Below, one piece after another: positions 36,511 through 45,045 of a stretch of DNA of 64,000 nucleotides (within the stretch, counting starts at the first letter, position 1; the number at the start of each line of letters is the position of its first letter). The DNA is from Caballeronia arvi (GTDB taxonomy: Bacteria > Pseudomonadota > Gammaproteobacteria > Burkholderiales > Burkholderiaceae): NCBI RefSeq assembly GCF_001544695.2, contig NZ_FCOM02000006.1, positions 124,001 to 188,000 on the forward strand, in the 5' to 3' direction. Below the pieces are notes generated by a model, which saw nothing but the letters and a program-made list of their open reading frames with translations, did no database searches and was not told where the DNA came from. Both the position numbers and the translations under genes were made by a program.

Positions 36511-37308
36511 ATGAATCAATCCACACAATCGGCTCAGCCCGCGATCGAACTGCGCAACGTGTCGTGCCGCTTCATTTCACCGGACGGCCGCGCGACCGTC
36601 GCGTTGCGCGATTTCAGCATGTCGGTGGCACGGGGCGAATTCGTCGCGATCGTCGGTCCGACGGGCTGCGGCAAATCCACGACGCTCAGCATGATCACCG
36701 GTCTGCTCAAGCCGACGACGGGCACCGTGCGCGTGATGGGCCAGCCGGTCGATGGCATCGATCCGCGCATCGGCTTCGTGTTTCAGGCCGATGCCGTGTT
36801 CCCGTGGCGCTCCGTGCTCGACAACGTCGCGGCCGGTCCCATGTATCGCGGCCGCTCGAAATCCGCCGCCTACGACGAAGCCAACGAATGGCTGCGCCGC
36901 GTCGGCCTCGACAAGTTCGGCAAGCACTATCCGCATCAGTTGTCGGGCGGCATGCGAAAGCGCGTCGCGTTGGCGCAGACGTTCATCAACAAGCCCGAAA
37001 TCCTGCTGATGGACGAGCCCTTCTCCGCGCTCGACATGCAGACGCGCACGCTGATGCAGGACGAGCTGCTGCAGTTGTGGTCGGCGAATGCGGGTTCGGT
37101 GGTCTTCGTCACGCACGATCTGGAGGAAGCGATCGCGCTGGCCGACCGCGTGTTCGTGCTGACCGCGCGGCCCGCCACGCTCAAGAAGGTCTACGAGATC
37201 GACCTGCCGCGTCCGCGCATCACGTCGGAAATCCGCTATCACCCGCATTTCATCGAAATTTCGCGCGACATCTGGCACGACCTGCGCGAAGAAGTGCAGA
37301 TCGGTTGA
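36511..37308 (+). CDS. ABC importer ATP-binding protein, NitT/TauT type
   Basis: This 265-aa ATPase has Walker A GPTGCGKST, the Q-loop FVFQADAVFPWRS, ABC signature LSGGMRKR, Walker B ILLMDEPFSALD and the switch His in VFVTHDLEEAIALADR. The C-terminus (IDLPRPRITSEIRYHPHFIE) is typical of SsuB/TauB/NrtD-like proteins. It energises uptake with the adjacent permease and binding protein. Confidence 0.95.
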   Translation: MNQSTQSAQPAIELRNVSCRFISPDGRATVALRDFSMSVARGEFVAIVGPTGCGKSTTLSMITGLLKPTTGTVRVMGQPVDGIDPRIGFVFQADAVFPWRSVLDNVAAGPMYRGRSKSAAYDEANEWLRRVGLDKFGKHYPHQLSGGMRKRVALAQTFINKPEILLMDEPFSALDMQTRTLMQDELLQLWSANAGSVVFVTHDLEEAIALADRVFVLTARPATLKKVYEIDLPRPRITSEIRYHPHFIEISRDIWHDLREEVQIG

Positions 37309-37332
37309 ACTTGCCCACGAGGAACATCGAAT

Positions 37333-38193
37333 ATGTCTACGCCTCAACAAGCGATGCCCGCGGGCATCGATCCGGCCGCGCTCGCGCAGGTCGAACGTGA
37401 AGCGCAGAAGCGCATCAAACAGCGTCACGCGCTCGTGATCGGGCTGCGTATCGCCGTGCTCGTCTTCGTGCTCGGCGGCTGGGAACTCTCCGCACGCCTG
37501 CACTGGATCGACCCGTTCTTCTTCTCGATGCCGTCCGCGATCTTCGAGCAGATCGTCGAATGGTTCGTGGAGGGCACCTCGCAAGGACCGTTGCTCACGC
37601 AAGTCTGGGTGACGCTGGAGGAGACGATTCTCGGCTTTCTCATCGGCTCGGCGGGCGGCATCGTCTGCGGCATCGTGCTCGGCCGCAACAAGCTGCTGTC
37701 GGATGTGTTCAGCCTCTACATCAAGATCGCCAATTCGATTCCGCGCGTCGTGCTCGGCTCGGTGTTCGTGATCGCGCTGGGTCTCGGCATGGCGTCGAAA
37801 GTGGCGCTCGCCGTCGTGATGGTCTTCTTCGTCGTGTTCGCGAATGCGTTCCAGGGCGTGCGCGAGGCGGATCGCTACATGATCGCGAATGCGCAGATTC
37901 TCGGCGCGTCGCGGCGGCAAGTGACGACGTCGGTGGTGATTCCCTCCGCGCTGTCCTGGATTCTCGCGAGCCTGCACGTGAGCTTCGGCTTCGCGCTGGT
38001 CGGCGCGGTGGTCGGCGAGTTTCTCGGCTCGAAACAGGGCATCGGCCTTTTGATTTCGACGGCACAAGGCGCGTTCAACGCGAGCGGCGTGTTCGCGGCG
38101 ATGATCGTGCTGGCCGTGGTCGCGCTGGCGGCGGATTACCTGCTCACGGCGGTCGAGCACCGTTTGCTGAAGTGGCGGCCCGCGGCGCATTGA
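37333..38193 (+). CDS. ABC importer permease, NitT/TauT type
   Basis: This 286-aa inner-membrane permease has about six helices (first ~35-55) and the EAA loop in YMIANAQILGASRRQVTTSV, which docks on the ATPase. It is preceded by a short cytoplasmic N-terminus rich in charged residues. It is the last gene of the three-gene importer and is followed by a terminator hairpin at 38217-38246. Confidence 0.94.
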   Translation: MSTPQQAMPAGIDPAALAQVEREAQKRIKQRHALVIGLRIAVLVFVLGGWELSARLHWIDPFFFSMPSAIFEQIVEWFVEGTSQGPLLTQVWVTLEETILGFLIGSAGGIVCGIVLGRNKLLSDVFSLYIKIANSIPRVVLGSVFVIALGLGMASKVALAVVMVFFVVFANAFQGVREADRYMIANAQILGASRRQVTTSVVIPSALSWILASLHVSFGFALVGAVVGEFLGSKQGIGLLISTAQGAFNASGVFAAMIVLAVVALAADYLLTAVEHRLLKWRPAAH

Positions 38194-38216
38194 TGCGCCG
38201 AATCGTTCGCCCAAAG

Positions 38217-38246
38217 AAAAACCCCACGCGAACGCGTGGGGTTTTT
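38217..38246. terminator. Bidirectional rho-independent terminator
   Basis: Stem CCCCACGCG/CGCGTGGGG (38222-38230 with 38233-38241) is flanked by AAAAA on one side and TTTTT on the other, so it can end both the ABC importer operon and the convergent lipoprotein gene. Confidence 0.93.
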
Positions 38247-38258
38247 CGTTTCTGGCGC

Positions 38259-38582
38259 TCAGCGAAGGCCGACTTCCTTCGCTCGCGTGACGTTGCAGCC
38301 CGCATGTTCGGTAAAGACCACGCGGCTTTGATTGTTGTAATACACCGCGTAACGATCGACGCCGTTCTTGCCGAACGCGTATTCCGTGCACAGCGAATGC
38401 CACGGACCCCAGTTGCCATCGGGCGGGCCGAGATTGTCTTCGACATCCGCGCGCGTCATGCCAATCTTCACGCGGCTCATGTATTCCTGCGGGTTCGGGT
38501 CCGGGATGAAGGCCGAGCAGCCGTTCAGACCGAGCAGGACAGCAAGCAGTCCCAATGCCAGAAACAGTTTCGATTTGATCAT
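38259..38582 (-). CDS. SmpA/OmlA-domain small lipoprotein (BamE-like)
   Basis: This 107-aa protein starts MIKSKLFLALGLLAVLLGLN with a lipobox LNGC (Cys21). The rest has the SmpA/OmlA pattern: SRVKIGMTRADVEDNLGPPD, then two strands with TEYAFGKNGVDRYAVYYNNQ. Such lipoproteins sit in the outer membrane; BamE itself assists beta-barrel assembly. This copy is short and its context is not that of bamE, so it is a paralogue of unknown role. AAGG lies upstream of the ATG. Confidence 0.82.
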   Translation of the reverse strand: MIKSKLFLALGLLAVLLGLNGCSAFIPDPNPQEYMSRVKIGMTRADVEDNLGPPDGNWGPWHSLCTEYAFGKNGVDRYAVYYNNQSRVVFTEHAGCNVTRAKEVGLR

Positions 38583-38642
38583 CGCTTCAGCCTTTCGCAA
38601 AAGGGCTAAAGCTACGGGCATCGAACGTAAGGTTCAATCGAA

Positions 38643-39407
38643 CTAGTCCGAAAGTGCGCCCGCACGTCGTCGGCGCACCCATTCCGCCGCACCGATGCAC
38701 GCCGCGAGCCACGCGCCGCCTGACGCGAAGCCGCCGATCACATCGCCGGGAAAATGGACGCCGAGCACGACGCGGCTCGTTCCGATCGCAAGCACGATGA
38801 AACACGCCATTGCAACGATGACCGGATCGCGGCGCGTCGGCGCGAGACGCAGCAGCACGTACGCGCACATGCCGTAGCAGACGATCGATCCGAACGTGTG
38901 CCCGCTCGGAAACGCGAAGCTTTCGGGCAGCGGCACGGAAGAGCCTGTGGGGCGGTCGCGATGCATCATCGCCTTGAGCGCCCGATTGAGCAGACCGCCC
39001 GCGCTCGTCGCCGCGGCGAGGTACACGGCGAGACCGAAGCGGCGCGCGATGATGAGCGCGGCGCAAGTGAGCGCGCACAGCAGCGTGAGGAACCACGGGT
39101 CGCCGAGATGCGTGAGAACGGCGAACCCTCGCGCGAGCGGAGCGGGCGTGCCGTCGCGCACGGCGTCGACCAGCCGCTGATCCGCCGATGAAAACGCGGT
39201 GCCATGCGCGATGCGCGTCGCAATCGCGATGAACACGGCCGCGCCGAGCACGACTGTCGACAGCGCCGCGACGACGACCGTCGAGCCGGATGCGCGGCGT
39301 TCACGCGCCGCCAGCTTCCACGCGCAGGCCGCGATCGAAGGAATGACGAAAAGCACGATCGCGATGATCGCGACCGCATGGCGTTGCGCGAGCGCCGTGT
39401 AATCCAT
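38643..39407 (-). CDS. PAP2-family phosphatase, integral membrane
   Basis: This 254-aa protein has about six membrane helices. The three-part PAP2 active site is complete: KAMMHRDRP, PSGHTFGS and SRVVLGVHFPGDVIGG, providing Lys/Arg, Ser-Gly-His and the Arg-His pair that form the phospho-enzyme. It would remove phosphate from lipid phosphates or undecaprenyl pyrophosphate in the inner membrane. I chose the ATG at 39407 because the conserved protein starts there with MDYTALAQRHAVAI; the longer frame is Arg-rich and implausible. It follows the PPTase-like gene by 47 bases. Confidence 0.88.
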   Translation of the reverse strand: MDYTALAQRHAVAIIAIVLFVIPSIAACAWKLAARERRASGSTVVVAALSTVVLGAAVFIAIATRIAHGTAFSSADQRLVDAVRDGTPAPLARGFAVLTHLGDPWFLTLLCALTCAALIIARRFGLAVYLAAATSAGGLLNRALKAMMHRDRPTGSSVPLPESFAFPSGHTFGSIVCYGMCAYVLLRLAPTRRDPVIVAMACFIVLAIGTSRVVLGVHFPGDVIGGFASGGAWLAACIGAAEWVRRRRAGALSD

Positions 39408-39454
39408 GATGTCCTGTTTCTCCCGCTGTCCCGTTTTGCCCGCCGCGTGCGGGC

Positions 39455-40165
39455 TCAGGACGCTTGCGCGCTGCTCTCCGCTTCGAGCGGCCGTTCCCAG
39501 CCGAACGCCTGCACGCGCGCGACGGGCGCATCCATGACGAGCACGCCGCAGAAACCGCCGGGCATCGGAAGTGTAAGGCCGTGCCAGTCCGGCTCCGGCG
39601 CATCCTCGCCCGCGTCGGCGCGTTCGCCGCGTTCGGCGCGTTCGGCGCGTGTCCTGCCGATATGCGCCGCCTCGTCCCACATGGCTTTTCTGGCGGCGGC
39701 ATCGTGCGTGCCGGTCGCCTCGACGGTGAGCCCGAGCCCTATTCTCGCCGATGCGACCGCAATCACGATCCAGACGCCCGAATACGCGACATCGACGTGA
39801 ACCGTGCGTTCGCCGGACGAATGCGTAACGACGATGCGCTCGTCGGGCTCATCGTTCATGTCCACGTCTTGCGGTGCGCAGCCGAGCATATGCGACAGCA
39901 CGAGACGCAGCGTCGCGCGCGCGACGCTGAAGCGCCGTCCGAGCGCGGAATTCGGATGCAGTTTCGCGCGCCGGCGTTCGGCGGCACTCAGCCAGTTGCC
40001 GATATTCGATGCCGACGCGAAGCGGAATTCCGTCGGCACGAGCCAGAGACAGACCTCGCCCGGCGCGGGCGGTGCGTGAATCTGCACGCGCGCCTTGGCG
40101 AGATCGAAATAGCGCCACGGGGCGTCGGCGGCCTGCGGCAGGGAAATGGGCTCTGTGGCGGGCAT
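39455..40165 (-). CDS. 4'-phosphopantetheinyl transferase-like protein with degenerate active site
   Basis: This 236-aa protein shows the Sfp-type N-terminal pattern: CLWLVPTEFRF, NWLSAAERRRAKLHPNSALG, RRFSVARATLRLVLSHMLG. At the places where Sfp enzymes have the SHS strand and the Mg-binding GxDxE, this protein reads VDVAYSG (124-130) and RIGLGLTVE (141-149), so the metal-binding Asp and the His are gone. The downstream W-x-x-KEA helix is also missing and replaced by a repeat-like Ala-Glu-Arg stretch (173-184). It is likely inactive as a CoA-dependent transferase, or has been repurposed. No carrier-protein or NRPS/PKS gene lies nearby. Confidence 0.65.
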   Translation of the reverse strand: MPATEPISLPQAADAPWRYFDLAKARVQIHAPPAPGEVCLWLVPTEFRFASASNIGNWLSAAERRRAKLHPNSALGRRFSVARATLRLVLSHMLGCAPQDVDMNDEPDERIVVTHSSGERTVHVDVAYSGVWIVIAVASARIGLGLTVEATGTHDAAARKAMWDEAAHIGRTRAERAERGERADAGEDAPEPDWHGLTLPMPGGFCGVLVMDAPVARVQAFGWERPLEAESSAQAS

Positions 40166-40430
40166 GCGCGTCGGCGGAGACGTCGGCGCGCGCCGGAATG
40201 CTCCGCATTCAGGGACAAAACGCCATTCTCGACATCCGAACCTTATGAATCGCTTAAGAGATCAAAAACTGCAAGCAAACCGCAACATTCCGGCCTACGG
40301 GTGATCCCCGAGTTGAGCTTTCATCAACGCCACCCTCAGAAATCGTCGATTCCTCCTCGTGCGAAGCACGCCGCAGAATGCCCGACATCCACCGCATCGG
40401 TGGCGCAACCGGACACAAGGAACGAGACAA

Positions 40431-40940
40431 ATGGAAAAGACGCTTTTCATCGGCGAAGGCTTCGAAGGGCCGGGCGTGAACCTCGCCCACATCAACGTGC
40501 TGGTCGGGCCGCGCAACGGTCCCGCGGGTCAGGCGTTCGCCACCGCGCTCGCGACGCCGTCCGCCGGTCACGCGCCGTTCGTCGTGATCGCGCAGCCCGG
40601 CGTGCCGACCAAGCCGCTCACGCTCTACGTCAACAAGGCGCAGATCGACGGCGACTTCCACGGCAACGCGACCTGGGGCGCATCGCAGGCGGGCATCGCG
40701 AAGGCAGTGGCCGAATCGCTCGAACACGGCACGCTGCCGCCCGAGGCGGAAAACGACTGGGTCGTCGTGTCGGCGAACTGGGTCAATCCGAAGACCGACG
40801 ATCTCGACGCTGTATACGAGAACAACTATCGCGCGTGCAGGAACGCGATCATCGCCGCGATGGAAGGTTTGCCGCGCAAGGAAGCCGTGTTCAAGGCCGC
40901 GCGCGACGTGTCGAACCCGTTCTACACGCCGAAGAAGTAA
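40431..40940 (+). CDS. Formaldehyde-activating enzyme family protein, His-containing
   Basis: This 169-aa Fae homologue starts MEKTLFIGEGFEGPGVN, after AAGGAACGAGACAA. The segment LAHINVLVGPRNGPAGQAF keeps the His that acts as the general acid in methylotroph Fae, with the Gly-Pro-Arg loop after it. The C-terminal helix ENNYRACRNAIIAAMEG corresponds to the NYEATKLSIQRAV block but is divergent. It heads a likely operon with an aldo/keto reductase and a semialdehyde dehydrogenase. It may handle formaldehyde or another small aldehyde released in that pathway; no tetrahydromethanopterin biosynthesis genes are in this window. Confidence 0.83.
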   Translation: MEKTLFIGEGFEGPGVNLAHINVLVGPRNGPAGQAFATALATPSAGHAPFVVIAQPGVPTKPLTLYVNKAQIDGDFHGNATWGASQAGIAKAVAESLEHGTLPPEAENDWVVVSANWVNPKTDDLDAVYENNYRACRNAIIAAMEGLPRKEAVFKAARDVSNPFYTPKK

Positions 40941-40952
40941 GGAGACTGGCAA

Positions 40953-41990
40953 ATGGAATACGTGCGTCTCGGCCAGTCCGGCCTGAAGGTTTCGCGCCTG
41001 TGCCTCGGCACGATGAACATGGGCACGTCGCAATGGAAGCCCTGGATTTTCGATGAAGCGCAAAGCGAGCCGATCGTTGCGCACGCCATCGAGCGCGGCG
41101 TGAACTTCATCGATCTGGCGGATTTCTATTCGACGGGCGTCGGCGAGGAAGTCGTCGGCCGCATTCTGAAGCGCGTCGCGCGCCGCGAGGAAGTCGTCGT
41201 GACGACGAAGGTCGGCTACGACATGGCGAGCCATCCGAACGCGGGCGGCCATTCGCGCAAGCACATCATGGACGGCATCGACGGGTCGCTCACGCGTCTC
41301 GGCATGGATTACGTCGATATCTACATGCTGCATTACTTCGACGTGAACACGCCTGTCGAAGAAACGATGGGCGCGCTGGACGATATCGTGCGCGCGGGCA
41401 AGGCGCGCTATATCGGCGTATCGACGATGTACACGTGGCAGTTCGCAAAGATCATGCAGGCGTGCGAGAAGTACGGCTGGCACAAGCCGATCAACATGCA
41501 GTTGCAGTTGAATGTCGCGTATCGCGAGGAAGAGCGCGAGATGGTGCCGTACTGCATCGATCAGGGCGTGGGCGTGTCGGTGTTCAGCCCGCTCGCGCGC
41601 GGTCTTCTGACATCGGACGCGAAATCCACGCGCAATCAGACCGACTTCTTCACCGCGCAAATGTATGGCGATCGCGCGTCGCTGGAGATCGCGGCATCGG
41701 TGGCGCGCGTGGCGGCGCGGCGCGGCGTGCCGGCGGCGCAGATCGCACAGGCGTGGGTGCTTTCGCGTCCGGGTATTTCGTCGATGCTCGTCGGCGCGGA
41801 TTCGGTGGCGCAATTCGACAGCGCGCTCGCCGCGCTCGACACGAAGCTCGACGACGACGAACTGCACGAACTGGAGCGCAATTACACGCCGTGCGATCTC
41901 ATCAACGATTACACGGCGGGACGGCGCATCGCGCGCGAGGCGCGTGCTGCACAAGGCGTCTTCGACAACGCACTGGAGCGCGCGGCATGA
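40953..41990 (+). CDS. Aldo/keto reductase
   Basis: This 345-aa TIM-barrel NADPH-dependent oxidoreductase (AKR, Tas/YajO-like) has the catalytic set Asp and Tyr in NFIDLADFYSTG, Lys in VVVTTKVGYD and His in IYMLHYFD. Conserved cofactor-loop residues appear in SVFSPLARGLLT and SMLVGADSVAQFDSALAALD. It sits 12 bases after the Fae-like gene and overlaps the following dehydrogenase by ATGA, so the three are one unit. It reduces an aldehyde or ketone (or oxidises a sugar); the substrate is unknown. Confidence 0.91.
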   Translation: MEYVRLGQSGLKVSRLCLGTMNMGTSQWKPWIFDEAQSEPIVAHAIERGVNFIDLADFYSTGVGEEVVGRILKRVARREEVVVTTKVGYDMASHPNAGGHSRKHIMDGIDGSLTRLGMDYVDIYMLHYFDVNTPVEETMGALDDIVRAGKARYIGVSTMYTWQFAKIMQACEKYGWHKPINMQLQLNVAYREEEREMVPYCIDQGVGVSVFSPLARGLLTSDAKSTRNQTDFFTAQMYGDRASLEIAASVARVAARRGVPAAQIAQAWVLSRPGISSMLVGADSVAQFDSALAALDTKLDDDELHELERNYTPCDLINDYTAGRRIAREARAAQGVFDNALERAA

Positions 41991-43426
41991 CGAATCTGCT
42001 CCAATCGAATCACTATATCGACGGTAAATGGCGCGAAAGCGCGAGCACGTATGCTGTGCGTAATCCCGCGACGGGCGACGTGATCGCGAATGTCGCGCGC
42101 GGCGGCAGCGAAGAGACGCGGCAAGCGATCGACGCGGCGAAGCACGCGTTCCCCGCGTGGCGCGCGCTGACCGCGAAGGAACGCGGCGCGCGCGTGAAAC
42201 GCTGGGGCGAACTGATGCTCGAAAAGCGCAACACGCTTGCGGAATTGCTCACGCGTGAGCAAGGCAAGCCTTTGGCCGAAGCGCTCGGCGAGGTCGCGTA
42301 TGCGGCGAGCTTCTTCGAATGGTTCGCGGAAGAAGCGAAGCGCAGTTATGGCGACGTGATTCCGAGCCCGAAGCCGAACTCGAAGATCATCGTGACGCGC
42401 GAGCCGGTGGGCGTCGTCGCGGCCATCACGCCGTGGAACTTCCCGCTCGCGATGATCACGCGCAAAGCCGGTCCCGCGCTCGCGGCGGGCTGCACGATGG
42501 TGCTGAAGCCATCGGAAGAAACGCCCCTTTCCGCGCTCGCGCTCGCGGTGCTGGCCGAAGAAGCGGGCATTCCGGCGGGCGTGTTCAACGTCGTGTCCGG
42601 CGATGCTGTCGCCATCGGCGCGGTGCTGACCGAATCGCCCGATGTGCGCAAGCTGTCGTTCACGGGCTCGACGCGCGTCGGCAAGCTGCTCGCGAAGCAA
42701 TCCGCCGATACGCTCAAGAAGCTCTCGCTCGAACTCGGCGGCAATGCGCCGTTCATCGTGTTCGATGACGCCGATATCGACGCCGCCGTGCAAGGCGCGA
42801 TGGCGTCGAAGTTCCGCAATACCGGACAGACGTGCGTCTGCGTGAATCGCTTCTACGTGCAGGCCGGCGTCTACGACGCGTTCACGCAGGCGTTGACGCG
42901 CGCGGTGCACAAGCTGCGCGTCGGGAACGGTCTAGAAGGCGAGTTCGATCAGGGACCGCTCATCAACGAGGCCGCGCTGAAGAAGGTGCGGACCCATGTC
43001 GCCGATGCCGTGAGCAAGGGCGCGAAGGTGCTGACGGGCGGCAAGCCGCACGCGCTCGGCGGCACGTTCTACGAGCCGACCGTGCTCGCGGATGCAGCGC
43101 CGTCCATGTTGATCGCCGATGAAGAAACCTTCGGTCCGGTGGCCGCGTGCTTCCGCTTTGAAACGGAAGAAGACGTCATCGCCGCTGCGAACGACACGCC
43201 TTTCGGCCTTTCCGCGTATTTCTACACGCGCGATCTGGGCCGCGCGTGGCGCGTTGCGGAAGCGCTGGAGAGCGGCATGGTCGGCATCAACGAAGGCATC
43301 ATCTCGACGGAAGTCGCGCCCTTTGGCGGCGTGAAGCAATCGGGACTGGGCCGTGAAGGATCGAAGTACGGGCTCGATGAATACATGGAACTCAAGTACA
43401 TGATGATGGCGGGCCTCGGCCGCTGA
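41987..43426 (+). CDS. NAD(P)-dependent succinate-semialdehyde dehydrogenase-type aldehyde dehydrogenase
   Basis: This 479-aa aldehyde dehydrogenase has ITPWNFPLAMITRK and LKPSEETPLSALALA for cofactor binding, LELGGNAPFIVFDDADID with the general base Glu, and NTGQTCVCVNR with the catalytic Cys. The C-terminus PFGGVKQSGLGREGSKYGLDEYMELKY is diagnostic of the GabD group. It oxidises succinate semialdehyde or a similar omega-oxo acid. The start overlaps the AKR stop. It is one of two dehydrogenases in the window that could serve the alpha-ketoglutarate semialdehyde step missing from the hydroxyproline operon. Confidence 0.92.
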   Translation: MTNLLQSNHYIDGKWRESASTYAVRNPATGDVIANVARGGSEETRQAIDAAKHAFPAWRALTAKERGARVKRWGELMLEKRNTLAELLTREQGKPLAEALGEVAYAASFFEWFAEEAKRSYGDVIPSPKPNSKIIVTREPVGVVAAITPWNFPLAMITRKAGPALAAGCTMVLKPSEETPLSALALAVLAEEAGIPAGVFNVVSGDAVAIGAVLTESPDVRKLSFTGSTRVGKLLAKQSADTLKKLSLELGGNAPFIVFDDADIDAAVQGAMASKFRNTGQTCVCVNRFYVQAGVYDAFTQALTRAVHKLRVGNGLEGEFDQGPLINEAALKKVRTHVADAVSKGAKVLTGGKPHALGGTFYEPTVLADAAPSMLIADEETFGPVAACFRFETEEDVIAAANDTPFGLSAYFYTRDLGRAWRVAEALESGMVGINEGIISTEVAPFGGVKQSGLGREGSKYGLDEYMELKYMMMAGLGR

Positions 43427-43438
43427 TTCATCGATTCA

Positions 43439-43480
43439 CCGCGCACGCACGAACGATAAAGCCATCGCGTGCGCGGTTTT
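43439..43480 (+). terminator. Hairpin terminator or attenuator between the dehydrogenase and MFS genes
   Basis: Arms CCGCGCACGC (43439-43448) and GCGTGCGCGG (43467-43476) enclose an 18-base loop, followed by TTTT (43477-43480). It lies 12 bases after the dehydrogenase stop and 48 before the MFS start, so it could lower read-through into the carrier. Confidence 0.65.
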
Positions 43481-43528
43481 CAGGCGGCGTACGATGCGCC
43501 GCTCCACTCGGAAGTGGAGGAGATACTC

Positions 43529-44905
43529 TTGGATACGCAAAGCCTGGGCGCGCAAACGCTCGCCCCGCGCACCGCCGCGCCCGTCAATGCCACGCATGAG
43601 CGCATTGCGCTCGACGACGTGCCGCTGAACCGCTTTCACGTAAAAATCGCGGGCCTGACTTTCGGCGCGCATTTCACCGAAGGTTATGCGCTCGGCACGA
43701 TCGGATATGCGCTGTCGTCGCTGAATAAACAGATTCCGCTCGATGCTTTCTGGATGGGCCTGCTCGGTTCATCGGCGCTGATCGGCATTTTTCTCGGCAG
43801 TCTCGTGTTCGGCTGGCTGTCCGACAAAGTCGGCCGGCAGAAGATTTTCCTGTTGAGCTTCATCATCATCACGGCGGCCGCGTTCGCGCAGTTCTATGCG
43901 ACGACGCCCGCGATGCTCGTCGCGTTGCGCGTGCTGATCGGCTTCGGCATGGGCGGCGATTTCGCCGTCGGTCATGCGATCCTCGCGGAGTTCTCGCCGC
44001 GCAAGCATCGCGGCACGCTGCTCGGCTCGTTCAGCGTGATCTGGACGATCGGCTATGTGATCGCGAACGTGCTCGGCATGCATTACGCGGACGCATCGCC
44101 CGATGCGTGGCGCTGGCTTCTCGCATCCGCTGGCGTGCCTGCGTTTCTCGTGCTGATCTTGCGGATGGGCACGCCGGAATCGCCGCGCTGGTTGCTGGGC
44201 AAGGGCCGCAAGGATGAAGCGATGCGAATCGTGCGCAAGCACTTCGGCCCGAACGTGACGCTCGATGCCGATACGGGCGAGCACTTCGCCGGCAAAGGCG
44301 GCTTTGCACGGCTTTTCGAGCCGGATCTGATTCGCCGCACGGTCTTCAATTGCGCGTTCTTCGTGTGCCTCGTGATTCCTTACTTCGCGATTTATACGTT
44401 CCTGCCGAGCATTCTCACGGCGATTCGCTTGCCCGAAGGCTCGGGCGCGGATCTGCTGCTCAACGCCTTTCTCGTGCTGGGCGCGCTGCTCGGCATCTGG
44501 CTCACGATCAGGCTGTCGCGCCGCTCGTTTCTCATCGGGTCGTTTGCGGTGTGTTGTCTGTCGCTGTTCGCGCTGAGCGTGCTGCCGTCATCGGCGAATG
44601 TCGGGATGATCGTCGCGTTCGGCATCTTCACGCTGACGATGTCGGCGTTCTCGAATCTCGTCGGCGTCTTTCCACCGGAGTGCTTTCCGACCGAGGCGCG
44701 GGCGTGCGGCGTCGGGTTGTCGATCGCGTGCAGCCGGTTGGGGTCGGCGGTGGGAACGTTCCTGCTGCCAATCGGTATCGCACAGGCCGGCATTCAGGTA
44801 ACGATGATGGCGCTCGCGGCGGTTCTGCTCGTCGGGATGCTCGTTTCGATCGCGTGGGCGCCGGAGACGAAGCATTTGACGTTGAGTCAGGCGAGCGGGG
44901 GGTGA
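43529..44905 (+). CDS. MFS transporter, sugar/acid porter type
   Basis: This 458-aa 12-helix carrier has HFTEGYALGTIGYALSSL, GWLSDKVGRQKIFLLSF (loop 2-3 motif), GFGMGGDFAVGHAILAEFSP (helix 4-5) and FPPECFPTEARACGVGLS (helix 11). It resembles the MHS/sugar porters for aromatic acids or sugars. I chose the TTG at 43529 because GGAGG lies exactly eight bases upstream; the longer frame from 43469 would start inside the terminator hairpin. It follows the AKR/dehydrogenase genes on the same strand and probably imports their substrate. Confidence 0.87.
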   Translation: MDTQSLGAQTLAPRTAAPVNATHERIALDDVPLNRFHVKIAGLTFGAHFTEGYALGTIGYALSSLNKQIPLDAFWMGLLGSSALIGIFLGSLVFGWLSDKVGRQKIFLLSFIIITAAAFAQFYATTPAMLVALRVLIGFGMGGDFAVGHAILAEFSPRKHRGTLLGSFSVIWTIGYVIANVLGMHYADASPDAWRWLLASAGVPAFLVLILRMGTPESPRWLLGKGRKDEAMRIVRKHFGPNVTLDADTGEHFAGKGGFARLFEPDLIRRTVFNCAFFVCLVIPYFAIYTFLPSILTAIRLPEGSGADLLLNAFLVLGALLGIWLTIRLSRRSFLIGSFAVCCLSLFALSVLPSSANVGMIVAFGIFTLTMSAFSNLVGVFPPECFPTEARACGVGLSIACSRLGSAVGTFLLPIGIAQAGIQVTMMALAAVLLVGMLVSIAWAPETKHLTLSQASGG

Positions 44906-44910
44906 GGCGC

Positions 44911-44937
44911 GGGGCGATCTTGATCGCCCCTTTTGCG
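44911..44937 (+). terminator. Rho-independent terminator of the MFS gene
   Basis: Stem GGGGCGATC/GATCGCCCC (44911-44919 with 44922-44930) is followed by TTTTGCG, five bases after the MFS stop codon. The last base pairs must open to form the loop. Confidence 0.85.
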
Positions 44938-45045
44938 TTTTACCGTCACAGGACCGTCGCCCGTAACACGATCTGGCAGGTAGCGAAGATCAATGGGCAT
45001 CATGTCGTTGATGCACGGAGTGCGTCATCGGATCGGCAGGCCTCG

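Noticed and set aside
39455..40165. Active Sfp-type phosphopantetheinyl transferase
   Set aside because: The Mg-binding Asp, the His strand and the W-x-x-KEA helix are all missing, so I report it as degenerate.
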